A stretch of DNA of 64,000 nucleotides from Torymus aiolomorphi (Eukaryota > Arthropoda > Insecta > Hymenoptera > Torymidae), in NCBI GenBank assembly GCA_036365515.1, contig CM070877.1, forward strand, positions 14,204,601-14,268,600. The letters are read 5' to 3'. Shown here piece after piece: positions 1 through 12,299 of the stretch (positions are counted from its first letter, which is position 1; every line of letters begins with the position of its first letter). The notes under the pieces were generated by a model. That model was not told where the DNA came from and ran no database searches. It saw only the letters and a list, made by a program, of their open reading frames with translations. The position numbers and the translations under genes are program-made.

Positions 1-516
1 TTTAATTTGCAAAAAACTGCATCGAAACACTCGACGCAAGATATATATTATACCCACACCTACCTATATACGCATTCGCGTAACTTTTCTTACTTTACGA
101 AGCGCATTCTGAATGGAAAGAAAAATGATAATAGAGGTCAACTGGAAATCCTATTACGCTACCGAGAAAGATGATTTTTATGCTAAATAGATTTATTAAA
201 CGGACAGGAAGAGAGAGAGGGAACTGGAAGAAAAGAGTTTTATTATGAAATTTTTGAAAACTTCTTTATCATCTCGATAATGATTTTGAAGAGAATGGCC
301 ATTGTCGCGAGCGTCGATTAAAAATGCAATTAAAATAAAATTCCCCAACTATTTTAATAAAACTATTCGAGATTTCGTACGCGAAAAAATGTCGCTCATT
401 ACGGCTCATCGTGTAATACATGTCCCCCGGACGCGAATCGGCGAAATCGTATTTTCCCTTCTTTTTAATTCGCGCGGACAAAATTCTCTTCAGCAGTATA
501 ACAAAAGGGGAAGGAA

Positions 517-519
<3 letters not shown>
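1..519. other. A+T-rich DNA, no gene seen
   Basis: No coding, RNA or repeat signal is recognisable before the GA tract. The short open frames here run into the microsatellite and encode only simple repeat (SLSL or RERE), so they are not genes. Confidence 0.6.

Positions 520-598
<79 letters not shown>
520..598. repeat. (GA)n microsatellite
   Basis: A nearly pure GA dinucleotide tract of about 79 bp. In insects such tracts can bind GAGA-factor-like proteins, but nothing here shows that this one does. It produces spurious open frames on both strands. Confidence 0.97.
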
Positions 599-599
<1 letters not shown>

Positions 600-600
<1 letters not shown>

Positions 601-1259
601 AAATTGAAGATATTAAAGGGGATTGAGCGAGCCCGAAGTGAAATGAGGGAACGAGGGGAAAGTTTTACGTCGTGTTCACGTCCTGGATATTGGCGCCTTA
701 TATATATCCTTCCGCCCCATCCTCGCGCTCTTTTTTTCGGGGTTATTGATACGACCGGTCCGATTTGAGGATGATCAATGGAATGAAATTGCCCCGGGAG
801 AAGCTAATTGAAATGTGATCGATATGATTTTTTTTTTGATAATTCATTTCTTTTTTCTTCAGGGTGGGATGGAGAGGATAATGCGATGGTTTGTGATTTA
901 GCAAAGCATCTTTGCCGGAATAATGGAGTTTATAGAGCTAACAAAGGAACATGCTCAAGGCGATACACGCTGTGGCTCTGTTTTGAGCGGTGTATCTTTG
1001 AGCTTCGAATATACGGCTGTTTGTTTTTACGTCGAAGAAAATCCCGCGCATAATTAGAAAATGCGGGATATCGAAGGACGAAAGTAAATTTGATGAATTT
1101 ATTTAGAAATTTTCTATTCGTCCAAATACTTTTGCGCTGATATGCTAGGAGGATTCCGAGAAATCAGTTTTACAGAATGTTATTTACTTAGAAGGGTTGG
1201 TTCATTATGCAGTTTCCTGGTATACACACATTACATTGATTATATTCTCATTAAAGCAG
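600..1259. other. Intergenic DNA, no gene seen
   Basis: Mixed-composition DNA with a TATATATA stretch near 700. The 81-codon frame at 808-1053 has no recognisable domain and is probably chance. Confidence 0.5.
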
Positions 1260-1940
1260 CGGCATCAAAGTAACAATTTATTCAGCTCAAACACGCGCAG
1301 CATCTACTCGTTATACAATCCACGGTCGTGCGATTTTCAGCGAAATCCTAGATCATATAACACCGCTACATATAATGCGAACTCACCCCCTCGAAACCTA
1401 ATTAAAAAACCTTTCACCACATACACGTACCCCGTCACAGCCAGCTCATCGCGCATTCAATATTAAACCACTCCACGCCTTCCGGCCAAAGGAACAAAAA
1501 AACCAAATAAATCCCTGGCCCTCTCTAGAATCAAGGCCAGCCTCGCGCGACCTCAATGGCTCTCTCTCACTCTCTCGGCCTCTTCTTAATTTACTCGCGC
1601 ACGCGCCGGACACTCCCGCGTGCGGCCTAATTAGACTAATTATTCCCGATGCAGGCGAATAATTAGCGGCCGAGGACGACGAGGGGGAGAGCGGAATTCG
1701 CGGCTCTTTTTCGCGACGAATATCGAGTTACGCGCCGGAGATCGGGTTTGCCGCGTGGGATGTGGAGTTCTGCGTTTTGGCACCTCGTGTAAATGTGATT
1801 TTTGTAAGCGGCGCGCGGGAGGAGAGGATTGTGTTTCTATTGGAGGATTGGGTTTATAGAGGGAGCGATTTTCGACGATGGGGCGTCAGAGTTGTATTGG
1901 TGAGCTTGAAGTGAGGTGGTTGTTTGTTTTTCGTGTTTGG
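1260..1940. other. Skew-switch CpG island 1
   Basis: C-rich shoulder on the plus strand (about 1320-1500), CpG-rich core (about 1590-1760) and G-rich shoulder (about 1760-1930). No plausible protein is encoded. The core contains TAATTAG/CTAATTA motifs of homeodomain type. The architecture recurs throughout the window. Confidence 0.7.
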
Positions 1941-2210
1941 TGTTATGAATAGTTTTTTATTCATTCTTTTATGTTTGTATGAAAATGAGTTTACATATAG
2001 AATATAAAAGATATTATAATAATTGCAGATTTTAACGATTTTTTTATTTCAATTTTTTAATTTTAAGTTAAAAGAGATATTGTTGAGAAGTATACGTATT
2101 CCAGTTGATGAAATTTTATGCAATCATTAAAATCCACGTTAATAAAGTGAAGAACTGGAAATATATCCTATCATATATTGTTTGCAGAGAATCTTTTACT
2201 ATTTGAATTT

Positions 2211-3029
2211 TAGGTATTGACATATAAGCAATTCCTGGGAAATTTCCCTCTTACGTCGCCAAAAAAAATGAAAAATTTTTTTGAATGCACACTTACCACA
2301 CAAGGTTTTTCTCTTTTCTTGAACCTTACAGAACGTGAAGAAACGTGTGTTCCAAGCCGATTGAGTGGTATCATTTTTTTTACAGCACTTTTAATTTTTC
2401 TTATGGAAATTTAACATGGGAAAAATGGGTGAAAAGTTGTCATTGATGACGAACCAATAACAAGCTATTGAAGAGGCCAAACCAAATTCCACAAAAAGCG
2501 ACTAAAGTTGAAGAATAGAGCTTTAATTTGAGAGGTCAATCGTTAAAATCGGTCGATTCGGTGCAAAGCTACGTAAATTTGAAAATAAATGAAAAGTGCG
2601 AAAACTGATGAAAATTTTAAGAATTACGATGATTTGGCAAAAGTCGCTCATTTTTGGTCATTTTTCGCCATTTTTAAATTCACGTAGCTTTGCACCGAAT
2701 CGACCGATTTTAACGATTGTCCTCTCAAATTAAAGCTCTATTCTTCAACTTTAATCACTTTTTTTGTGGAATTTGGTTTGGCCTCTTCAATAGCTTGTTA
2801 TTGGTTCATCATCAATGACAACTTTTCACCCATTTTTCCCATGTTAAATTTCCATAAGAAAAATTAAAAGTGCTATAAAAAAATGATACCACTCAATCGG
2901 CTTGGAACACACGTTTTTTCACGTTCTGTAAGGTTCAAGAAACGAGAAAAACTTTGTGTGGTAAGTGTGCATTCAAAAAAATTTTTCATTTTTTTTGGCG
3001 ACGTAAGAGGGAAATTGCTCATATACCTA
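2211..3029. mobile_element. Foldback MITE, near-complete palindrome
   Basis: The left half (2211-2600) and right half (2640-3029) are inverted copies across almost their whole length; for example the segment beginning CTCTTACGTCGCC at about 2248 returns inverted at about 3010. The termini read TAGGTAT and ATACCTA, which fits a TA target duplication as in Tc1/mariner-type MITEs; that family assignment is inference. The left end carries an extra stretch of about 10 bases that is absent from the right. No transposase is encoded, so this is non-autonomous. The frame at 2217-2414 lies inside the arm and is not considered a gene. Confidence 0.85.
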
Positions 3030-3299
3030 CTTCTTTTATTTCTTATAGAAAAATTACTTTAAAATAATAGCACAGCCAGAGAATAACGCAAAACACGCAA
3101 CAGAATGAGATTTATGTGCTTTTTGATTCTGGGGATTTATGAAAATATGAATGTATACATAGTCACCCGAAAATTCAAATATAAAATCGACGAATATTTC
3201 AGAGTAAAGACCAGAAATACACAAAGAGATATTTGCGAAAAATACAAATCGCTTTATCGGAATATGAGTTCCACAAAACTTTCATGAATAAATATTTTC

Positions 3300-3770
3300 C
3301 AAGAGTGTACGAAAATTTTCGCTCCGCCCCTTAGCAATAATAACAAAGTCGAGAGAGGGAGAGAGCGAGAGAGAAAGAGACTCTCGCGTAGGACCGCGTT
3401 TGCTCTATCTTTTCGATTTTACAAATTCTCCCGTAAAATTCATTTTTGCTCGGTCCGAGTTCATTTATATTACAGCGCAAGAGCGAATTTAAATGCTGAA
3501 GCGCGCGCGTGCATACTGAGAAAACTACTTTACCCGAGTTATTCGCAAGCGGGGCATTTTTTGGTAAGCGGAAGGAGAGAGAACGGCTTTAATATTTAAG
3601 CGATAAATATATGCAGCCAAGGAAGGAGAAGGGCAAAGCGCATCAGTACACGTGAATAATTAACGAACAAACAGAGGAGGGGAGGAGGGAGATGAAAAAA
3701 GGACGAGATGCAGGCAAAATGGTACAGTCAGCTTGTCTGAGTTTGAGGAGCGGGTGGAACATTTCCTGTC
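3300..3770. other. Skew-switch CpG island 2 (weak left shoulder)
   Basis: The CpG-rich core at about 3370-3660 includes GA-rich simple sequence. The right shoulder (3560-3710) is strongly G/A-rich. The left C-rich shoulder is short. Confidence 0.5.
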
Positions 3771-4021
3771 AAATTTTTATGTGGTAGGTATATCGCTTGG
3801 TTACAAAAGTTATAAGAGATAAGTCAGCTACTATAATATTGAAATATGTAAATTGATTTCGATTGAGTTTAATTGAAAGAATTTCAAAGTAATTATGTTA
3901 ATACTAACCATAAGTTAGTATCACTATATTTAATAGGAGTCAAAAAACAATATTTTAGTATAAATTAAAACAAAATTATGGAATTCATATAAAAGAATAA
4001 TTTTTTTCTTATTCACTGATC

Positions 4022-4105
4022 TTAAGGGAAGTGGCTAGGTTTTATGCGGTCAACCTATTCTGGGTACCAGATCATTCAGGTATGCTATAGGTGACGAGGA
4101 AGTAC
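4022..4105 (+). pseudogene. RNase H-like fragment of a decayed retroelement
   Basis: The plus-strand frame through 4046 reads VNLFWVPDHSGM, which matches the RNase H signature of many insect non-LTR retrotransposons (V-L-WVPGHSGI). A stop follows two codons later. The continuation of the signature, GDEEV, is in another frame from about 4091, so there is a frameshift. No reverse transcriptase or longer ORF remains. Assignment to RNase H rests on this one motif; the clade cannot be given. Confidence 0.5.
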
Positions 4106-4129
4106 CTGACGGACACATCCACGTAAAAA

Positions 4130-4650
4130 TACTATTCACAGATCTCGAAAACATTTGAATTTATTTTAAATAGTCCACACGTGAATTGAAACTTGATAGA
4201 AGAAAAGCACAAGATGGGTTTCTTCAATTAAGGTGTTCACTCGTTGAAAGCAACGAGCACGAAATAATATATTGAAAGCGAATTCGCTAAGCACATATCT
4301 GTGGAAGAACAATAATTATGCTAATTATTATGTGCCATAATTAAAGTTAAAATCAAAGGGAAAAAAGCTTCTGTTTGGACGTCGTGCGTGGGGTTAATGT
4401 TACCATAAAAGTAGTGAAATAAATGAATATTTCTCAGAAAATAGTTAATTAGGGGGGTATGACAAGATATGACGGAACTGGTAAGCTGTTATTGTAAAAA
4501 CTATTTGATCGTATGAAAGCTGTCTCAATCGTCAATTTTATATATTTTTTAATTAAACTGGGAAATCTTTATTGTTATTTATTTTTAGTGAATGAACTTT
4601 TATCATTATAAACACTTAGTATTCATCAATTTAAAAAATATTTTCTCCTA
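4130..4650. other. A+T-rich linker, no gene seen
   Basis: Mostly A+T-rich DNA between the RNase H-like fragment and the next CpG island. It may include more of the decayed retroelement, but no further protein similarity is visible. Confidence 0.4.
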
Positions 4651-4659
4651 TCACCATCA

Positions 4660-5470
4660 TTGCGACCAACAATATCACACTCTCCACTCGCACAACCTCG
4701 CTCTCAACTTGTTCGTTATACAACCGTCCTCGGACACGGGGGAGGGAAAAAGCGAAAGACCCACTCACGAATTCCGAAAAAATCCTTTCATTTCCATTCG
4801 CACGTGCGTCCCCCGATGGAAAAATCCGAGCTATACAAGCTCCACGCTAAATTTGACCACTTTATTCATTCCATCTTCACATTGACACGCACACGCGCAC
4901 TCCCTCGTTTCTACTTCGCCGAAAAATGTACATCCAGTGCAAGGGCGCATTTTTCCTCTCGCACTATACTCGCATTGTTCGCGCAAGAAAGGGATTCCAG
5001 ATGAGCATCGAAATGCAGAGTGGCGAGCGCGCTCCATAAATATCTCGCGGGCTGTGCCGGAAATGAAAAATCCGCGAAAAAACACAGAAATATACCTTTG
5101 CGTACATGTGTACTGAATAATTCCGAGAGGTAGCATTGTGTGTACTGAATAATTCCGAGAGATAGCAGAGAGAGAAAGAGGGTGGGACAGAGTCGACTTT
5201 TTTTGATAAGGGTGTATGGGTGTGCAGGGCCGAATCTCCACGCGGGTAAGTAAATATTAAAGCGTGTGGGCGGGTGAAAAAGTTTTACGACGCCGAGTAA
5301 AGCGGCCGTGCCATACGTGTGCATATGCGCGCTCGTGTACACGGACAATTTGCGCCCGCCCACGTGCGGAACCCGCCGATCGGAGTGTAATATTTAGTTA
5401 TACGTGCTTCCGGGAAACTGTAATAGTTTTCGTGCCCGGCCGTCGGTGAAACGAGTATAAATTGAAATGG
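4660..5470. other. Skew-switch CpG island 3
   Basis: C-rich left shoulder (4660-4900), CpG core (4870-5060 and 5220-5400) and G-rich right shoulder (5180-5300). Two overlapping minus-strand frames of 136 and 150 codons cross it. They are low complexity and mutually incompatible, so I do not call them genes. Confidence 0.65.
5108..5167. repeat. 28-bp direct repeat, two copies
   Basis: Two nearly identical copies (5108-5135 and 5140-5167) differ at one position and start GTGTACTGAATAATTCCGAG. Period 32. Confidence 0.9.
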
Positions 5471-6039
5471 TAATACGGTTAATAAGGATTTGTATGTGCT
5501 TAAAATTTTGTTTTGTGGGGAAAAAAATAATTAAAATTGGTGTTTTGTTTAATCTCTTATCAACAAAAAGTTTATTTCTAATTTTAAATAAAAACTAGAA
5601 TTATGTATGTTTGAAAGTAGAAATCTTTCCGATTGATATTTTAATGTGAAATTTTTTCACCTATTAACTATCTTTGGTCAAAAGTGTCATTGAATTTCAA
5701 CAAAACAAATAACCAAAAAACTTTAACACTGTACGTTATATCATTAAAAAATGATGAAAAATGATATACAAAAATATTCATAAAGTCGACAAATTTTTCA
5801 TATTAATGGACGCAAACAATAATGCTGATACTTTTATAAAAATAATAAATGCCTAGTCATATGCTAAACAGTGTAAGAACGTGAACGTACATTTTTTACC
5901 TTCCTTATCGGTATACTCTGCATTTATGACGGAAAATGTTCCATCCTGCTCATAAGTCAACAGCTAAAATCACTAACCAAACACTGCGTTATTACCAAAA
6001 AATACTCTATTAAGTAAAAGAATTTCGTCTAAAAAAAAA
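5471..6039. other. A+T-rich linker, no gene seen
   Basis: Long runs of A and T. No frame of useful length and no repeat that I recognise. Confidence 0.5.
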
Positions 6040-6440
6040 ATTCTCGATTTTTCCAACCACCTTACTCTCACGCTATAATTTCAAACACACATCCCCACAC
6101 GGATGCATCCTCCTCCCTTTCCCTCGGCATAAAACTATTTCTCGGCCTCGTAATATTGAAAAAACCGCCGCGTCAGGCATGACTGTACGAAAAATTCCAG
6201 CGCGGTAGAGCGCATTTCGCAAGATCATACCGCAAAATTCCACGACGATGGCGGAATTTTTCTCAAGGAGTAGAGGAGAGTTTTTTTCTTTCCCAGGGTG
6301 ACGATGAGGGCGTGCTTTTTAAGCGGGGCGGTGCAAATGAGAATTGGGTGTTGATGGTCGCGCGGTGATTCGAAGCTTTTTTTAGCGTACTTCAAACAAT
6401 GGACTTCTCTTTTTAGGATGCGGGATCGAAGAATAAGCAA
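6040..6440. other. Skew-switch CpG island 4
   Basis: The left shoulder at 6055-6130 is rich in C. The right shoulder at 6290-6370 is rich in G. The CpG core is near 6160-6240. Confidence 0.65.
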
Positions 6441-6551
6441 TCGTTGCGTATGAAAGAAGGGAAAACCTCTTTTTTATTATGAAAATTTATTTTTATTTTT
6501 CTCAGCGCCTTGTAATTTTGTTTTCCTCTTGAGAAGAGAAAATAAAAGATC

Positions 6552-6553
<2 letters not shown>

Positions 6554-6600
<47 letters not shown>
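6554..6600. repeat. (GA)n microsatellite
   Basis: Pure GA dinucleotide tract between islands 4 and 5. Confidence 0.95.
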
Positions 6601-6601
<1 letters not shown>

Positions 6602-6679
6602 CCTTAATAGAGGTCGAGAAATGATTGTCTTTACACCCCTTTTCTACGAAAAAGAAGAAAAAAAACTAAGAAAAAATTA

Positions 6680-7390
6680 TTTCTTTTTCCACATCAATAA
6701 TCCAGAAATAAGTAAGAACCACCACATTGCGTTGTGAAAAAAAGAATCCAGATCGACATAAACACAGAATCAAGTACAGTTAAGTGGCTCCGACGGCTCC
6801 TTTGTAAAACTTTTCCCGCGCGCGCCCTCAAGCCAACCCGCCCGCCAATGTTAACTTCCTTTGAATGCACCGCACCCACGCACACAGCCATAGACGCGAA
6901 AATAAAGCAGCTCGCGTCTCGCTTTACAATTCGCGAATAGTTCGGGCTTCCTCCAATACGTCGTCCTTCCCTCCCTCGATCTATTTTTAGCTCCTCCCGG
7001 AACGTAACGAGCGTCATTTTTCAAACGCGCGAGTAAATTTAAGGCCCGATACTATATACGCGCAAAGCGCACACGCGTGGTAGTCTAGATGCGGTGCGGC
7101 TCTCGAGTTTCGCCAACTACTTGTCATTTTATCCATTATCATAAGTCAGGGAGAGGAGGAGGGAGGACGATAAGCTGGGAAATTACGCGCGGTAGGTGAG
7201 TTACCGCGTCTGCCCGTATCGATCGTTATCTGATACTGCTGTGGGTGTATGAGGTGAGAAAAACGGATGGATACCGTAAAGAGATTTAGATACGTGCGGT
7301 GTTAATTTTTCGGAGATTTAGTAATTGGCGCGAGGGGTTGTGATTTATAATGAGGAGAAGGATTTATTTTTATTGTTGTTTGGAGAACGC
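6680..7390. other. Skew-switch CpG island 5
   Basis: CpG-rich from 6780 to 7090. C-rich before 6900 and G-rich from 7150 to 7340. The opposed frames at 6694-7017 (minus) and 6734-6940 (plus) look like chance. Confidence 0.65.
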
Positions 7391-7699
7391 AGCGATGGTT
7401 TGCTTCGCGGTTTCACCTGCGGCTGATCGTGTCGATCGTTATCTACTGCTGGAAAGTTTATTTGTAATGTACACATCGAACTTTTTTGTGCGTTATTTGT
7501 CTGAAAATTGTTGAGCATAGTTACTATAGCTTCTAAAGAAAATTGAAACACTTTGATTAATTTTTAGTAATATATTGGATTTTAATTAATACTAATCTTA
7601 ACTAATACGTAAATATTTTAATTTTTCCGGCACACTAATGAACAATCCTCTTCTTTTCAGTAAATTAAATTGGTTCGTAATCTTATAAAAGCTATCTAT

Positions 7700-8360
7700 T
7701 TAGAAAATTTCCAACTACTCCGCAAAAACACCTCACATCCTATATACAAAAGCGACTCCTTCAAATTTCGAACACCTCACATGTAGATAAACAAACTTAC
7801 TCGGCTACACCGAAAAGTTGACTCCTCCCCCCACTTACCTACCATGCTATAAACTTTCGCTCGTCCATCCCGAATATTAAGCAATACATTGTTTATAAAC
7901 TCCAACTCATGCGCGCAAACTTTTTAAGCCTCCGAGCAACATACACACATACACACCTTATCCCCGTCCCGCGACGCACATACATCATACCTCTCTTTCT
8001 CTCTCTTGAAAAGTCGCAACTTTTCCGTCCACGTATCAAAAAGCGAAGTCGCGTCTCGTGAAAAGATTTCGCTCTCTTGATTAACGAGCGGCGCTCGAGT
8101 TTTCTTTCGAAACTCGAACGATAATTTCGCGGTGGTGTAAGAGCGGCGGCGGGAGGGGGGTGATTAATTGGTGGGATTCGGTCGCACGTCGGCTTAAAAA
8201 GGAGCTGAGCCGTGTATCAGCGCAGGTAATTAAAGGCTTGGAGAATTTGTACTTGAGAAGTGCAGAGGATGTGGCTGGCTTTTTTCTTCCGAGGGTTGTT
8301 CAAGAGTAATGTGAAATTGAAGGCGTTGGCGGTTTTAGGCTTAGGTGAGTGATGGAAGTT
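7700..8360. other. Skew-switch CpG island 6
   Basis: Line 7721-7780 has 21 C and 4 G; line 8281-8340 has 19 G and 7 C (hand counts). The sign changes near 8050 in a CpG-rich core. The 7560-7700 linker to the left is A+T-rich with nothing seen. Confidence 0.75.
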
Positions 8361-8629
8361 TGTTTAAGTTTGTATTGTGACATTGCAAATGCTCAGTATA
8401 TGAGGTAGGAAAGTAAAGTAATACTAGAAGTGAAAAAATTTATGTCTTGATTAGGGATCAAATTTACCAAAGGACACGCATTTAACTTTCTTTTTATTAT
8501 AGTTATTCATAACGTTAATGTCGTTTGTACCATCGAAGATTTCTAAACGATACCTTACACAAATAATAACTTCAACAACACAAGCACAGCAAGGAACCCT
8601 TGGAAACAGCCACAGTTGTAATTTGATAA

Positions 8630-9130
8630 TAACTTCGAACCCATAAACAACCGAATAACAAAGTTAAACCAAACTCCCAACGTACTTCTTGATTACAGCC
8701 AAAATCCTTCCTCTTCGCGCCTCCACCCTAATGAAGTAAAACAGTCGAAAAAAAAACAATCACCCTGTGCGAAAAAAATTCCCACGCCCTTCGCAACTTT
8801 CTCAGCCCCTCCTTCTCGAAAAACACTACGTCTTCCCCGGGTAATCCCATCCAGTATTTTTCCCAAAACACATTAATACCCTCGCGCGCACACATACACA
8901 GACACGAATTCATATACTTACTCATAGGAAAGTTCGACCCTCGCATAATGTATACGCACGCCTACGCGTGGATGATGATGAGGCTCGCGTGCTGCCGCGA
9001 AAAGCGCGAGCGAGGCGAGCTTGTATATATAGTTATATGTGGACTCGTGGAACGGCTTCCAGGCGCGGTTCGTGTTTGTTTACTCTATTAGGGTGGAGGG
9101 AGGTAGAAGGTCGATTGTTTTTGTTTAGGC
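8630..9130. other. Skew-switch CpG island 7
   Basis: C-rich 8640-8900, CpG core 8940-9020, G-rich 9020-9130. The linker on each side (8360-8630 and 9130-9690) is A+T-rich without a recognisable gene. Confidence 0.65.
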
Positions 9131-9689
9131 GGTTGTACGATGTTTTATTACACTGTGTTTTTGTGCTTCAGCATTTTCATTAATAATAATAATGTGTTTG
9201 GTATGTATGGCTATTCCTATAGCTTTTACAGATGTATTAGAATAAAATAAAAATAGCAGTAGCAACGTGTTATTTAGATGATGAGGAAAATTCGCGTTGT
9301 CTTTGTACATGTATGAAGTGTTCGTGTTGTCTGACCATATCACGGGTTTTCTACTGTTAAAGAGCTTACTTTCATTATCGTAGTTAACATGACTATTTGT
9401 GCACTCGAAACTTTCACGTGGAGAATTATGATCAACAAGTAGGTGATAAATGAAGGAAGAAACCGAGTTTTCGAACTAGTTTTACCAGATGATAGTAATA
9501 ATGGAGCTTAAACCTTCTAGTCTCATATTGATTTACATGTCGCAGAAAAAATTGACTAATCAAAATAACTGTGGTATGTTTGTACACACATTGCCTATAT
9601 CATAGTGCACAAAAGTATAAATAAAACGTTAACAGTCATCAGTACATCAACAAATAAATACATTTTTTCCAAAACTATATGCCTAATCT

Positions 9690-10260
9690 TTACAAACCCA
9701 TGACTTTTGCCATCCCGTGTACAGTACAACCCTCTCCATCACTTCGGGCTTGCCAACTACTAAAACCAGACTATCCTACAAAAACTTGTCCCCGGCCTTC
9801 TTCAAATCCTCCTCGGCTACAGCCCACCCGCATCTTATCAACTAATAAAGAAACACTCTGCACAGCCGCACATGCGCGTCCCTTCAAAACCGCCCTATCG
9901 GTAGAAGCAGCAGCAGTAGGAACAGCTCGGACTCTTCGTCACTAGAGAATAAAGGAAAATACGGCCTGGAGAGAAAAAGAGACGGATTAGTCAGGAAAGG
10001 GGCGGCGGCTGACCGACCTCGTAGCACCGATCGATATAGCTACAGGTGTCCGAAAGTATCGCGAGTTTTGGGTCGAAGAGAGAAGTGAGAGAAAGAGAGA
10101 TACGGGGACGGAGATGTCTTGTTTGGGGAGAGGAGAGGAAAATGGAGAGGAGAAATTTAATGAGATATAAGAGGAATGCGACGTTTTTTTCGGGATTGGG
10201 AGGGAGGAAATTACTTTGTCCTATCTAGATGTTTTGAGGTTTTTCTCCGTCTAGGTCTCG
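9690..10260. other. Skew-switch CpG island 8
   Basis: C-rich 9690-9900, then a sharp change near 9940 to a G/A-rich right shoulder (10060-10210). The 10260-10570 linker is A+T-rich. Confidence 0.65.
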
Positions 10261-10569
10261 ATGGAATCAAATACCGCGGTCTTTATAGGACGGAATTACC
10301 TTTTTTTATCGTAATGAGGTGGTGCAAATTTATAATATTAAGTGGAATAAGATACGCGATGGTTGTTTATCTTTTTTAAAAATAAGAAATGCGGTAAAAT
10401 ATATAGCTGTAAAGGTAGAATTATTAGTTTAATAAAACGGTTCGATTTAATCAGAATCATAAATATATATTTAACAACTAAATTTATTATTAAATATATC
10501 GTTCTAAGAAAAAGAATGACACTTTACTTAACAAATATACGTAATTTCCTAGATGCATCTTGCAAATAA

Positions 10570-10880
10570 AAGATTCAACCGCAAGCAGGCACACGAGAAA
10601 TGTCCGGAACAGCGCACGAAATCCTCCCCCTACTCCTGAGCTCCGAATGCAAAATCGACACAGAAAATGCGGATCGCGTGACGCGGCCGAGTTTCAACCG
10701 CGGCCAACGAGACGTTGATTCACTTTCGAATCGACGTGAAAATTTATGCCGCCATAAAGCTCAGAGACGAGTTAAACGGCGCGTTGCTAAGAATATTCCA
10801 CGGGCGGCCCAAAAATATGTAGGACTGGGCGTTAAGTTGAGACGCGAAGAATGCTTTAAACGTTGTGAGTTAATAAGTTT
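10570..10880. other. Skew-switch CpG island 9 (weaker)
   Basis: Short CpG-rich patch with a C-biased left side (10580-10640) and a mildly G-biased right side (10800-10860). The 105-codon plus frame at 10600-10917 has no recognisable domain; I do not call it a gene. The linker 10880-11230 is A+T-rich. Confidence 0.45.
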
Positions 10881-11229
10881 GTTGAATTTTTTAAAAATGC
10901 TTTGGTTTTTTGTATAATTAAAGGTTGTTATTTCATATTAAAATAATAATTATAACATTGTTTACATTTCTTGGACAATTTTTCAACATTACCATTTCAT
11001 TGATGATTTGTAGAAAAAACATGAACATCGGCCTTATTTGACTGTTACTATCTATAGTACACTCAAAACCATATTAATTAACGAATATGTACACGGATTA
11101 TTAAATATTTACGATAGTGACGTAGTTTCTGTGTTCAATTCACTAATAATAACAACTATCTGTTCTCTGCCCGGAGTACAATACGACCAAATTAGTCGCC
11201 GACTAGAATAGAATAAAGCAATAACAATT

Positions 11230-11930
11230 GTGAAATTATTGAACCCCTAATCAAACAGACAACCCACCCTTAATTACAACAAACCTACATCCAATCCCTC
11301 CTATAATTCCCAAACTACTCTTTACACTCGTCCTCCCAACCTGACCTACACGCACACGCAACGCAGCGATGTAACCCCATATTTACCGCCACTTACAAAC
11401 AGTTCAAACTCGCAAACGCAGCCAATGGGAGAGACAGCATGGCAACGGGTCTATCTCCGCCGAGCGGACAGAGCAAACGCGAATTCGCTCGTATATATTT
11501 GCCTCCGTTATACAACTACACTGCCGCACTGTATACACGCTTAGACTATACGCGCTCGCGTCGTCCGCTTGTCCAATTATGAAATTCCATTACGTCCACC
11601 TAAGAGCCATTTGCTTGGAATCCACGATAATGGAATAAATATTCGTAATGGAGAGGGAGAGAGTAGACATCCATCCGCTATCGATTAATATACGCGAGAG
11701 GGGAGGACTGGCGCGCGTATTGAGCTAGAAGGGCCGCGAGAAGACGGCGGTGGTGCTAAAGAATCTGCATTATTCAACGATGAGAAAGTAAGAGGTTTTT
11801 GTGATTTTCGGGGATGGCAATGGCAATAGGTGAGGGTAGAGGGATTTTATAGAAATAAAAGTACAAAGAGTTTTTTTAGTTCAGGAAGGTTAAAAAATGG
11901 TGAAGGTAGTGGCAGTGGATGTAGATTTTA
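11230..11930. other. Skew-switch CpG island 10
   Basis: Line 11281-11340 has 25 C and 1 G; line 11821-11880 has 17 G and 2 C. The CpG core is at 11400-11760. One of the clearest examples in the window. Confidence 0.8.
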
Positions 11931-12299
11931 TGAAATATTTAATGCGGTAATATATATTTAGTTAAAACCGTAAAATTTTTATTTTATAGTATATTTATTT
12001 AAGTAAAATAATTGGGGATCAATTTAATTTTGATAGTAATAAAATCTTTTTGTAGATCAATCATGTTTCTTTTCTCAGTGTATACGTTATGTGCAAGCAC
12101 GCGTAAGTAAAACTTTTTATGTATAGTGAAATGCTTGGAAAATCGTTAACGACGTCAAATATGCAAACATACTCTCACACGCACAGGTGATACTTTCAAC
12201 AAATATATCCTCAAATTTTGCGGAATCAAGAATGTAAATTACCCGCGGTTACATCGTATGATTTCAGAATGAAAAATAAATCTCCTCAAACCGAATCAT

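Noticed and set aside
269..607. Open frames through the (GA)n tract
   Set aside because: The translations are simple RERE or SLSL repeats without any other feature.
4831..5363. Two minus-strand frames of 136 and 150 codons
   Set aside because: They overlap each other in different frames within a CpG-rich island and have no recognisable domain.
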